Source of the DNA: Glycomyces salinus
GTDB taxonomy: Bacteria > Actinomycetota > Actinomycetes > Mycobacteriales > Micromonosporaceae
Length of the DNA stretch: 64,000 nt
Assembly (NCBI RefSeq): GCF_016428645.1
Contig: NZ_JAELXW010000038.1
Coordinates: forward strand, 19,041-83,040
Direction: 5' to 3'
This document shows, one piece after another, positions 25,217 to 32,901 of this stretch. Positions within the stretch are counted from its first letter, which is position 1. Each line of letters starts with the position of its first letter. A program made the translations under genes and the position numbers. Below the pieces are notes generated by a model. That model worked only from the letters and a program-made list of their open reading frames with translations. It searched no databases and was not told the origin of the DNA.

Positions 25217-26206
25217 CTACGGCGGGGGCGCGGTCGAGTCGCGGACGGCGAGCTTGGTCGGCAGCGAGACGTGCGCGGCCGGGCGGGAGCCGAGGTCGGA
25301 GTCGCCCCCGGCGTACTGGAGCAGCAGGTCGATCGCGGCGGTCCCGGCGTCGGCGGTGGGGACGATGATCGTGGTCAGGCTGGGCTTGGCGAGCCTGGCC
25401 AGGACCGTGTCGTCGATGCCGATGACGCTGACGTCGCCGGGCACGTCCACCCCGAGGTCGGTCAGGCCCTGGATGAGGCCGATGGCGAGCAGGTCGTTGT
25501 AGGCCAGGACGGCGGTGACGCCGGATTCGGCGATGCGCTTGGCCACCTCGGTGCCGGCCTTCTCGTTGGGGGTGTTGGGGCCGATGACCTCGATCTCGGC
25601 CTCGTCGCCCACGGTGCCCGCCGCCGAGCGGCGGATCTGGGTGTTGGTCCAGGACTGGCGGGGGCCGGCCACGTAGGCCAGGCGGCGGTGCCCGAGGTCG
25701 AGCAGGTGCGTGACGGCCAGGCGGGCGCCCTCGGCCAGGTCCATGGTGACCGAGGGGATGCCGTCGATCTTGCGGTTGACCAGGGCCAGTGGGATGTTCT
25801 GGGCGAGGCGGTCGATGTTGGCGTTGGAGATGCGCGGGGCGCACAGGACCACTCCGTCGACCTGCTTGGCGAGCGCGTCGACCAGCTCGGCCTCGATGGC
25901 CGGGTCCTCGGAGGCGTCGGCGACGAACAGGTGGTAGTCGCGGGCGCGGGCGGTGTGCTCGGCGGCCTTGATCATCGGCGGGAAGAACGGATTGGCGATG
26001 TCGGCCACGACCAGGCCGATGTTGTAGGTGCGGCCGGTGGTCAGGGCGCGGGCGACGCGGCTGGGCTGGTAGCCGAGGCGGCGGGCGGCCTCGAGGATGC
26101 GCGCGCGGGTCTCGGGCCGGACCCGGTGGGGCATGGACAGGGCCCGCGAGACGGTGGAGATGTGGACTTGCGCCTCGCGGGCGACGTCCTTGATTGTCAC
26201 TGCCAC
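25217..26206 (-). CDS. LacI-family transcriptional regulator
   Basis: 329 residues from GTG 26206 (AGGGG about 8 bases upstream). The helix-turn-helix VTIKDVAREAQVHISTVSRALS and the hinge YQPSRVARALTTGRT are typical, followed by a periplasmic-binding-protein-like sensor (NIGLVVADIANPFFPPM, VDGVVLCAPR, VSVIGIDDTVLARLAKPSLTTI). The ligand is unknown but usually a sugar. No sugar transport genes are adjacent. Palindromes resembling its binding site lie upstream. Confidence 0.9.
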   Translation of the reverse strand: MAVTIKDVAREAQVHISTVSRALSMPHRVRPETRARILEAARRLGYQPSRVARALTTGRTYNIGLVVADIANPFFPPMIKAAEHTARARDYHLFVADASEDPAIEAELVDALAKQVDGVVLCAPRISNANIDRLAQNIPLALVNRKIDGIPSVTMDLAEGARLAVTHLLDLGHRRLAYVAGPRQSWTNTQIRRSAAGTVGDEAEIEVIGPNTPNEKAGTEVAKRIAESGVTAVLAYNDLLAIGLIQGLTDLGVDVPGDVSVIGIDDTVLARLAKPSLTTIIVPTADAGTAAIDLLLQYAGGDSDLGSRPAAHVSLPTKLAVRDSTAPPP

Positions 26207-26258
26207 GGGAGGGGTCCCCTGTCCACTCGCTGCGATCGATGATCGTCCATCAAAGTAC

Positions 26259-26270
26259 GCAAACGATTGT
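26259..26270. promoter_or_regulatory. LacI-type operator-like palindrome, proximal
   Basis: GCAAACGATTGT has CAA/TTG half-sites around a central pair, as in LacI/CcpA-family operators. It lies 53 bases upstream of the lacI-type start, in its leader, and is a candidate autoregulatory site. Confidence 0.45.
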
Positions 26271-26395
26271 AGGGCGGTCAAGTGCCGGGACCCAAGCGAT
26301 GCGTGCGGGCATCTGCGTCGGCGGCCGAGGACGGTCCTGACAGGCCCGAAATTTTGCGGTATTGTCTTGTATCTATAATATAGTCGAACTTCGAT

Positions 26396-26407
26396 GCAAT
26401 CGATTGC
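26396..26407. promoter_or_regulatory. LacI-type operator-like perfect palindrome, distal
   Basis: GCAATCGATTGC is a perfect 12-base palindrome 137 bases from the proximal site. On the minus strand its end provides TTGCAT, a possible -35, followed 16 bases later by TATAGA, so it may overlap the promoter of the LacI-type gene. The segment 26350-26400 is strikingly AT-rich for this genome. Confidence 0.45.
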
Positions 26408-26504
26408 TTTACTCGAGCGGGCGCAGACGCCTCCGGTCGCCCCGCCCGGAAGGAACCGGCCGGGCCTCCGCCCCCAGCACCTCGGGGCCGGAGGCCCGCT
26501 CCGC

Positions 26505-27350
26505 CTAGGTTCGGGCGGCCTCGTCCTCTTCGTCCTGGCGGTTCCACTCGCGCTTGCCCGCCTGCCAGCCGTCCTCGTCGTGGCCCAGTCTCCAGTAACC
26601 GGAGACCGAGAGCCGCTCGCGCGGGACGCCGCGCTCGAAGCGCACCAGGCGCCGGATCTCGCGCACCGCACCGGCCTCGCCGTGCACGAACGCGTCGCAG
26701 TCCCCGGCGGGGAAGGCGAATCCGCTCACGGCCTCGACCAGCGCCCGCCCGGGCGGTGTGTCCCCGCGGTGGATCCACTCGAGGCGGACCTGGCCGTCGG
26801 TCTTGACCGGCAGCTCGTCTTCGGGCCCGGGGATCTCGACGAACGCGTGGGCGCGCGCGCCCGGGGCCAGGCGCTCCAGGCTCGCGGCGATCGCCGGAAG
26901 GGCGCTCTCGTCGCCGGCCAGGAAGTGCCAGTCCAGGTCCGGGTCGGGCGCGTAGCCGCCGCCGGGTCCGGAGAATCGCAGCACGTCGCCGGGCCGGGCC
27001 CGCTCGGCCCAGGGCGCGGCCAGGCCCCGGTCGCCGTGGACGACGAAGTCCACCCACAGCTCGCGGGCGGCCGCGTCCCAGCGCCTGACGGTGTAGGTCC
27101 GCATGCGCGGCCACTGCTCTCGCGGGAACTCTTCGCGTATGCGCCCCAGGTCGAACGGCTCGCCGTAGTCGACGCCCTCGACGCCGAACAGCAGCTTGAG
27201 GTAGTGGTCGGAGAACTCCCCGGCCTCGAATCCGTCCAGCCCGGTCCCGCCGAGCACCAGCCGGACCATGTGCGGGCTGAGCCGCTCGATCCGCAGCACC
27301 TCGCCGAGCCAGGTACGGGGGCTCCGCCGCCCCTTCCGCTCTTCAGCCAT
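26505..27350 (-). CDS. Siderophore-interacting protein (FAD-dependent ferric reductase family)
   Basis: 281 residues of the SIP/ViuB family, which reduce ferric siderophores in the cytoplasm to release iron. FAD-binding motif RMRTYTVRRWD (about 82-92), VDFVVHGDRGLAAPWAERARPGD and the NAD(P)-binding part with FLAGDESALPAIAASLERL are visible, and YWRLGHDEDGW ends the domain. It is monocistronic, with GAGGAG before the ATG and a palindrome directly upstream that suggests iron-dependent repression. Confidence 0.9.
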   Translation of the reverse strand: MAEERKGRRSPRTWLGEVLRIERLSPHMVRLVLGGTGLDGFEAGEFSDHYLKLLFGVEGVDYGEPFDLGRIREEFPREQWPRMRTYTVRRWDAAARELWVDFVVHGDRGLAAPWAERARPGDVLRFSGPGGGYAPDPDLDWHFLAGDESALPAIAASLERLAPGARAHAFVEIPGPEDELPVKTDGQVRLEWIHRGDTPPGRALVEAVSGFAFPAGDCDAFVHGEAGAVREIRRLVRFERGVPRERLSVSGYWRLGHDEDGWQAGKREWNRQDEEDEAART

Positions 27351-27360
27351 ACCGCTCCTC

Positions 27361-27378
27361 AGTTAGGTCTACCTAACT
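27361..27378. promoter_or_regulatory. Iron-box-like palindrome upstream of the SIP gene
   Basis: AGTTAGGT-CT-ACCTAACT has two perfect 8-base arms carrying the TTAGGT / ACCTAA half-sites of DtxR/IdeR boxes. The spacer is 2 bases, where the 19-base consensus leaves 7 between those half-sites. It abuts the Shine-Dalgarno sequence, so a bound repressor would cover the transcription start. Confidence 0.6.
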
Positions 27379-27513
27379 ATTGCACGCCCATGCCGGCACG
27401 GCCATACCGGATTCCGGCGGCGGCTGGTATGATTACCGGTCAAGTCGCAGCATCCGGTGGTCGACCAGTCGCCGGAATCAATGCAGCCAACGCAGGGCTC
27501 AGCCCATGCGGAG

Positions 27514-27543
27514 CTCGGGGAGGCCCCCACCGGCCTCCCCGAG
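27514..27543 (-). terminator. Hairpin 3' of the small gene at 27582
   Basis: CTCGGGGAGGCC (27514-27525) and GGCCTCCCCGAG (27532-27543) form a perfect 12-base stem with a 6-base loop. No U-tract is obvious, as is common in actinobacteria. Confidence 0.6.
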
Positions 27544-27581
27544 TCTTCCCACCAAACGGAGCAAAGTCTGCTTCTCGCCCG

Positions 27582-27830
27582 CTATCGGAAGCGGGCCGTG
27601 TAAATGTCGCCGTCGCGGACCCACGCGAGCTGGAGCGAGTCGAACATCGCCTCCGCGAGCTCGTCGTCCGGCATCCCGTAGTGCTGCCCCATCCCGCGGC
27701 TGCGGTAATGCCACAGCAGCCCGGCCCTGACGTGTTCGGCGTCGGCGAAGTGCTTTCCGCACGAAAGGGCGCAGCGGTAGACCGCCCTGCCGCCTCTGTC
27801 GTACTCGATCGCCATGACCTGCTGGCACAT
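27582..27830 (-). CDS. Small hypothetical protein
   Basis: 82 residues from ATG 27830, which has GGAG upstream; a longer start at 27908 is possible but adds an Arg/Ala-rich stretch. I do not recognise the family. Notable features are a central C-x3-C-x2-H segment (YRCALSCGKHFADAEH) that could bind metal, and an acidic helical region PDDELAEAMFDSLQLAW. It is followed by a strong hairpin, which supports its being a real transcription unit. Confidence 0.55.
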   Translation of the reverse strand: MCQQVMAIEYDRGGRAVYRCALSCGKHFADAEHVRAGLLWHYRSRGMGQHYGMPDDELAEAMFDSLQLAWVRDGDIYTARFR

Positions 27831-28368
27831 TGAGCTCCGCAGCTTTCCCGCCGCGGCCGCCCGTGGCGCGGCCTGCCGAGTCTGTAGGCCATCCACCATG
27901 GCACCCAACCCCTCTCCGGGCGATCAAGTCCTGCCGGGTGGGCCCGGCCGACACTACTAGTACGACTGATCCGGTTATGGAGATTTAGGACGCTCGGTCG
28001 CGATGGCGGTTGCCGCAGGGACTCTCGCCGGTCGCAGTCCCGAACGCCGGTTAGCGCAACGAGTCTGGAATCACGATCGCACATGGAGCGCGCCCGTGTC
28101 TATGTGCATTATCACATCCATCGTAGCATGCATCGACACCGGGCAGATGCACGTGCATTTGGGCGCGCATCGGAACGCGCACCCTCCCGTGCGCGTACGC
28201 AGCGTGATGTGAAACACTGATCAATACCGGCGAAGGAACCGCGGGTGAGGCCCGGTGCACGCACGAAAGGTGGGGGCGTGTTCCGGGCTCGCGCCGCGCC
28301 CCCGAGCCGGTCGAAAGGGAACAAGGGAATCCGGCCGGACCTGCCGGCCATTGGTGGAAGGAATCTCT
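27831..28368. other. 538-base gene-free region with a cluster of short palindromes
   Basis: No convincing gene is found between the divergent small hypothetical gene and the DUF397 gene. Within it, 28100-28160 is lower in GC and contains ATGTG-N6-CACAT (28102-28117) and the perfect palindrome ATGCACGTGCAT (28147-28158), with GCATGC and ATGCAT between. These could be regulator sites for the downstream DUF397/XRE pair. Confidence 0.4.
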
Positions 28369-28611
28369 ATGGACAACGCGCGCAATGGAATCCCCGCGGG
28401 GGACCTGCCGTCATCGATCGTTTGGCAGAAGAGCCGCCGCTCGAACCCGAACGGCAACTGCGTCGAGATGGCGGCCCTGCCGGGCGGCGAGGAGATCGCG
28501 GTCCGCAACTCCCGCGACCCCGAGGGTCCGGCGCTGGTCTACACCGTCGCCGAGATCGAGGCCCTCGTCGGGGGCGCCAAGGACGGCGACTTCGACAACC
28601 TGCTCGCCTAG
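28369..28611 (+). CDS. DUF397 protein
   Basis: 80 residues from ATG 28369 with GGAAGGA upstream. The core IVWQKSRRSNPNGNCVEMAAL ... AVRNSRDPEGPALVYT is the DUF397 signature. Such small proteins accompany XRE-DUF5753 (Scr1/WhiJ-like) regulators in actinomycetes and are thought to act with them, toxin-antitoxin-like, in development. Here DUF397 comes first and the regulator follows 133 bases later, whereas the regulator is often upstream. Confidence 0.85.
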   Translation: MDNARNGIPAGDLPSSIVWQKSRRSNPNGNCVEMAALPGGEEIAVRNSRDPEGPALVYTVAEIEALVGGAKDGDFDNLLA

Positions 28612-28744
28612 AGGCGGTCGCGACCGGTGGCCTCGGCCGCCGTGCCGCACGCTCACCTTGGCGAGGGAGCCCTTCCGGCTACCCTGTCAAGGTGAGCTTT
28701 TCGTTTCCGGGCCCCGGCCCCGCGCGCGAGGAGGTGATGGAGAG

Positions 28745-29629
28745 GTGACCACGATGGAGCCGCCCGCCGGCAACGCCACCGGTGGCCCCACCGCGCTGCG
28801 CATGATCCTGGGCGGCTACCTCCGGCGCCTGCGGGAGGCGAACGACATCAGCCGCTTCGACGCGGGCTTCGCGATTCGCGGCTCGGAGTCCAAGATCAGC
28901 CGCATGGAGCTGGGCAAGGTCCGGTTCAAGCTCCGCGACGTCGAAGACCTGCTGCGGATGTACGGCATCGAGGACGACGCCGAGATCGAGCGGCTGCTGA
29001 ACCTGTGCAAGGACGCCAACAAGCCCGGATGGTGGCACCGCTACGGCGAGGCCCTGCCGAACTGGTTCAGCGCCTATCTGGACCTCGAGGACGCGGCCTC
29101 GCTGATCCGCACCTACGAGGTCCAGTTCATCCCCGGTCTGCTCCAGACCCCGGAGTACGCCAGGGCGGTCTTCATGATCGGCTACGGCCGGATCCCGCTC
29201 CAGGAGATCGACGACCGGGTGAACGTGCGCATCTCCCGGCAGAAGCTGCTGACCAAGGAGAACCCGGTCAGCCTGTGGGCGGTCATCGACGAGGCCGCCC
29301 TGCACCGGCCCTTCGGCGGGCGGAAGGTGATGCGCGCCCAGTTGGAGGCGCTGATCGAGTTCTCGCAGCTGCCGAACGTGAAGATCCAGATCATGCCCTT
29401 CTCCTCCGGGGAGCACTCGGGTGCGGGCGGCGCGTTCACCTGGCTGCGGTTCGCCGACGACGAGATCAGCGACATCATCTACCTCGAGCACCTCACCAGC
29501 GGCCTGTACCTCGACCGCGAGGACGAGCTCGACTCCTACCAGGGCGCCATGGAGCACCTGTGCATCCAGGCCGCCCGGCCCGACGAGACGCCCGGCATCC
29601 TGCGCGAGATCATCGACCAGCGCTACTGA
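28745..29629 (+). CDS. XRE-family regulator with DUF5753 (Scr1/WhiJ-like)
   Basis: 294 residues from GTG 28745, preceded by AGGAGG at 8-10 bases; ATG 28754 is in frame. The helix-turn-helix (LGGYLRRLREANDISRFDAGFAIRGSESKISRMELGKV, about residues 20-60) is followed by the DUF5753 domain with IRTYEVQFIPGLLQTPEYARAVF, LWAVIDEAALHRPFGG and IIYLEHLTSGLYLD. The family's ligand is unknown. It likely works with the DUF397 protein encoded upstream. Confidence 0.9.
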   Translation: MTTMEPPAGNATGGPTALRMILGGYLRRLREANDISRFDAGFAIRGSESKISRMELGKVRFKLRDVEDLLRMYGIEDDAEIERLLNLCKDANKPGWWHRYGEALPNWFSAYLDLEDAASLIRTYEVQFIPGLLQTPEYARAVFMIGYGRIPLQEIDDRVNVRISRQKLLTKENPVSLWAVIDEAALHRPFGGRKVMRAQLEALIEFSQLPNVKIQIMPFSSGEHSGAGGAFTWLRFADDEISDIIYLEHLTSGLYLDREDELDSYQGAMEHLCIQAARPDETPGILREIIDQRY

Positions 29630-29643
29630 GCGGGCACGAAGAA

Positions 29644-29667
29644 GGCGCGCGGCCCGGGCCGCGCGCC
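29644..29667. terminator. Bidirectional GC hairpin
   Basis: GGCGCGCGGCCC followed by GGGCCGCGCGCC is a perfect 24-base palindrome between the convergent regulator and methyltransferase genes. Confidence 0.65.
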
Positions 29668-29684
29668 GTGTCCGATTCCGGGGC

Positions 29685-30527
29685 TTACTCTTTGTAGCCG
29701 ATGCCGGCCATCATGATCCGCAGGTGCGGTTCGAGGTCCTCGGCCGCCGGGACCTCGCGGTCCGGCTCGCCGGGGAACCAGCGCGAGACCCAGTCGAGGC
29801 CGGGCTCGACCAACGGTAGACCGTGGAAGTGCTCCTTGATCTTCTCGGGCTTGCGGACCCACCCGTTGCCGAGGCTCTCGAGGCCGGCCTTCTCGATCGC
29901 CGCCTGCTGGGGCTCGCCGGTGTCGGCGAAGTCGGTCATGAACAGATAGGACCCGCTGGGGCAGGCGTCCAGCAGGGTCTTGACCCAGTCGCCGGGGCGC
30001 TCGTCGTCGTGGAAGTGCATGAACAGTCCCACGACCATCAACCCGACAGGACGGGAGAAGTCGATCATGCGCTTGACTTCGGCGTCGTTCAGGATGGACT
30101 CGGGTTCGCGCAGGTCGGCCGTGACGATGGTGGTCGACTCCTTCGTCGCCAGCAGGGCGCGTCCGTGCGCGAGGACGATCGGGTCGTTGTCGACGTAGAC
30201 GACCTTCGCGTTCGGATTCACCGCCTGGGCCACCTCGTGGGTGTTCTCCATCGTCGGCAGCCCCGCGCCGACGTCGAGGAACTGGTCAATGCCCTGTTCC
30301 GCCATATACCGCACGCCCTTGGACAGGCCCGCGCGGTTGTCGAGGGCGACCTCGCGCGAGCTGGGCACGTACTTCATGTAGGCGTCGGCGCCCTCTCGGT
30401 CGGCGGCGAAGTTGTCCTTGCCGCCGAGGATCGCGTCGTAGATGCGGGCGATGGTGGGTTTGGAGATGTCGAATTCGGGCTTGTACGCCGGGTCTTCACC
30501 GGACAAGACGGAGGATTCTTCGCTCAT
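29685..30527 (-). CDS. SAM-dependent methyltransferase (DUF574 / Methyltransf_19)
   Basis: 280 residues from ATG 30527 with GAGGTGG upstream. FDISKPTIARIYDAILGGKDNFAADR is the hallmark N-terminus of this actinobacterial family. FLDVGAGLPTMENTHEVAQ forms the SAM-binding site and YVDNDPIVLAHGRALL the acidic loop. The substrate is unknown. Members often lie beside DUF397 and Scr1-like genes, as here, which suggests a shared developmental or signalling module. Confidence 0.9.
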   Translation of the reverse strand: MSEESSVLSGEDPAYKPEFDISKPTIARIYDAILGGKDNFAADREGADAYMKYVPSSREVALDNRAGLSKGVRYMAEQGIDQFLDVGAGLPTMENTHEVAQAVNPNAKVVYVDNDPIVLAHGRALLATKESTTIVTADLREPESILNDAEVKRMIDFSRPVGLMVVGLFMHFHDDERPGDWVKTLLDACPSGSYLFMTDFADTGEPQQAAIEKAGLESLGNGWVRKPEKIKEHFHGLPLVEPGLDWVSRWFPGEPDREVPAAEDLEPHLRIMMAGIGYKE

Positions 30528-30693
30528 CGGACCACCTCTTCGTCGAAGGTTCGTTCCGACCATGGTACGACCGGTGATCGCGCTGCCCGAGTGCGGGATC
30601 GGCACCGAAGGCCCCTTCAGTCACACGCGGTGCGCGGCGAATCATCAAGCACACCAACCACACGAGTGATTTTCATACTCCTGTGGACGGCAG

Positions 30694-31842
30694 CTACTCC
30701 CCCTCTTCGGAGTCCTCTTCCTCGGCCTGGTCGTCCATCCACCGGCCCACGCGGTCCTCGCGCACGGCCTCCCACAGGGCCGCCGCCTCGGCATTGGGGA
30801 CGTTGTTGTCCTCGTCCTCGTAGTAGAAGACCGCCGACCCGACCGGCGAGGAGCCGGCGCCGAGGTTCGGCGTGGTCACGAACTCGATGTCGTCGCTGCG
30901 CAGGCCGATCAGCCCGATGCCGGTCTCGACCACGTTGAACTCGGTGTCGACCTTGACCGCGCCGGAGACCGACTCGATGAACGCCCGCAGCGTCGACTGC
31001 GAGGTGAGCACCCCGGAGCTGGTGGCCGAGTCCATGATGGCCTTGATGAGCTCCTGCTGGTGCTGCATGCGGGCGAAGTCGCCGCGGACCCACTGGTACC
31101 GCTGGCGGACGTAGTCGAGGGCCTCCTCGCCGGTGAGCGTGTTGGGCCCGGCCGGGAAGAAGCGGTAGGGCTCGTGGATGGAGGTCACGCCCGACTCGTC
31201 GTAGTAGTCGGGCGCGTCGGCCCACTCGATGTCCATCTCGACCCCGCCGAGGGCGTCGACGACCTTGACCAGGCCCGGGAAGTCGATCTCCACGACGTGG
31301 TCGACGCGCGTGCCGCTGAGCTCCTCGACGGTCATCACCGTCAGCGGGGTCCCGCCCCAGGCGTAGGCCGAGTTGAACTTGTCCTTCGCGCCGGTGTATT
31401 CGGGGTAGAACTCGGCGTCGGAGAACTCGGGGATGTACACGTACAGGTCGCGCGGGATCGAGATGCCGTAGGCCTCGGTGCCGTCCTCGTTGACGTGCAT
31501 GAGGATCGAGGTGTCCGACCGGGCGTTCTCCTGGTCGTCGGAGCGAGCGTCCGAGCCGATGATGAGGAGGTTCATCGCCCCGTTGAGCTTGTCGGGGCGC
31601 CCGTCCTCGGGGATGCCCTCGAGGTCGAAGGGACGGTCGAGGTTCTCGTTGGCGTTCCGGGTGGTCGTCCACAACGCCACGCCCCCGCCGGCCGCGGCAA
31701 GCGAGGCGACCAGGCCGACGGCCGAGCCGATCAGGCCACGGCGGGTCGGGCCCGAGGCCGCCTCCGCCACGCGGGCGTCCTGCGGGCCGCCGGAGGGGGG
31801 CACCGAGGCCGCGCCCCGGTAGTTGGAACCGGAATAGGTCAT
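30694..31842 (-). CDS. LytR-CpsA-Psr (LCP) phosphotransferase 1
   Basis: 382 residues. A cytosolic N-terminus of about 35 residues is followed by a membrane segment (about 38-58) and an extracellular LCP domain with LLIIGSDARSD, ARSDTSILMHV, ISIPRDLYVYIP and ALDYVRQRYQW. LCP enzymes transfer lipid-linked polymers to peptidoglycan. The position next to a nucleotide-sugar epimerase and a polyprenyl glycosylphosphotransferase suggests that it attaches the polysaccharide made by this locus. The C-terminal tail is very acidic. The ATG has TAAGCT 6 bases upstream. Confidence 0.9.
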   Translation of the reverse strand: MTYSGSNYRGAASVPPSGGPQDARVAEAASGPTRRGLIGSAVGLVASLAAAGGGVALWTTTRNANENLDRPFDLEGIPEDGRPDKLNGAMNLLIIGSDARSDDQENARSDTSILMHVNEDGTEAYGISIPRDLYVYIPEFSDAEFYPEYTGAKDKFNSAYAWGGTPLTVMTVEELSGTRVDHVVEIDFPGLVKVVDALGGVEMDIEWADAPDYYDESGVTSIHEPYRFFPAGPNTLTGEEALDYVRQRYQWVRGDFARMQHQQELIKAIMDSATSSGVLTSQSTLRAFIESVSGAVKVDTEFNVVETGIGLIGLRSDDIEFVTTPNLGAGSSPVGSAVFYYEDEDNNVPNAEAAALWEAVREDRVGRWMDDQAEEEDSEEGE

Positions 31843-31854
31843 GTCGCTAGCTTA
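31843..31854 (-). promoter_or_regulatory. Possible leaderless -10 for LCP gene 1
   Basis: TAAGCT (31854-31849, minus strand) followed by 6 bases and ATG. The hexamer includes the TAA stop of the upstream epimerase gene, so coincidence within an operon is possible. Confidence 0.4.
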
Positions 31855-32850
31855 AGCGACGACCGCACCGCGCGGCCGTCCACGACCGGCGGTGGCGTCG
31901 GAGCCCTGGGGCCCCGCGACGAAGTAGTCGATGGTGGCCTTGAGGCCGGCCTCGTAGTGGACCTGGGGCTCGTAGCCGAGCAGCTCGCGGGCGGCGCTCA
32001 GGTCGGGGCGGCGGCGCTCGGGGTCGTCGTCGGGCCGGTCGGTGTACTCGATGGCCGAGGACGAGCCGGTGAGGCGGATGACCAGCTCGGCGGTCTCGCG
32101 GACGGTCAGCTCGTACTCGGTGCCGAGGTTGACCGGGCCGTACTCGCCCGACTCCAGCATCAGGACCAGGCCCCGCACCAGGTCGTCGATGTAGCACAGG
32201 GACCTGGTCTGGGAGCCGTCGCCGTGGACGGTCAGGGGCTCCCCGGCCAGGGCCTGGCTGATGAAGGTGGGGACGAAGCGCCCGTCGTCGGGCCGCATGC
32301 GGGGCCCGTAGGTGTTGAAGATCCGGACGATGGCCGCGTCCAGGCCCTTGTGCCGGTGGTAGGCGGCGACGGCGGCCTCGGAGAAGCGCTTGGCCTCGTC
32401 GTAGCAGGAGCGGATGCCGATGGGGTTGACGTTGCCCCAGTAGGTCTCGGGCTGGGGGTGGACCTGCGGGTCGCCGTAGACCTCGGAGGTGGAGGCCATC
32501 AGGAACCGGGCGCCGTCGGCCAGGGCGCGGTCCAGGGCGTGCAGGGTGCCGACCGAGTCGACCCGGAGGATCTCGACCGGGAGGGTGGCGAAGTCCACGG
32601 GGCTGGCCGGGCACGCGAAGTGCAGGACGGCGTCGAACGGCTCGTCGCCGACCGGGAGGCCCTCGGTCACGTCGGCCTCGACGACGGTCAGGCGGGGGTG
32701 GGCGGCCAGGTTCGCCGCCGAGCCGGTGGAGAAGTTGTCGACGGCCGTCACGGCGCAGCCGCGTTCGAGGAGCGCGTCGACCAGGTGGGAGCCCACCAGG
32801 CCCGCGCCACCCGTGACGAGGATTCGACTGCCTGTTCCGTAAGTAGTCAT
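31852..32850 (-). CDS. NAD-dependent nucleotide-sugar epimerase/dehydratase (UDP-glucuronate decarboxylase-like)
   Basis: 332 residues of the extended short-chain dehydrogenase family. The Rossmann motif TGGAGLVG lies at 13-20, the catalytic Tyr-x3-Lys is in CYDEAKR near residue 150, and MASTSEVYGDP, VRIFNTYGPRM and SLCYIDDLVRGL resemble UDP-glucuronic acid decarboxylases (UDP-xylose synthases). It presumably supplies a sugar nucleotide for the neighbouring glycosyltransferases. The ATG at 32850 is preceded by GGGGAG. The C-terminal 20 residues are Gly/Arg-rich. Confidence 0.85.
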   Translation of the reverse strand: MTTYGTGSRILVTGGAGLVGSHLVDALLERGCAVTAVDNFSTGSAANLAAHPRLTVVEADVTEGLPVGDEPFDAVLHFACPASPVDFATLPVEILRVDSVGTLHALDRALADGARFLMASTSEVYGDPQVHPQPETYWGNVNPIGIRSCYDEAKRFSEAAVAAYHRHKGLDAAIVRIFNTYGPRMRPDDGRFVPTFISQALAGEPLTVHGDGSQTRSLCYIDDLVRGLVLMLESGEYGPVNLGTEYELTVRETAELVIRLTGSSSAIEYTDRPDDDPERRRPDLSAARELLGYEPQVHYEAGLKATIDYFVAGPQGSDATAGRGRPRGAVVA

Positions 32851-32901
32851 CAACTCCCCAGACTATCAGCGTTCAGCGCTCGTTCACCGGGACGTAATGC
32901 C

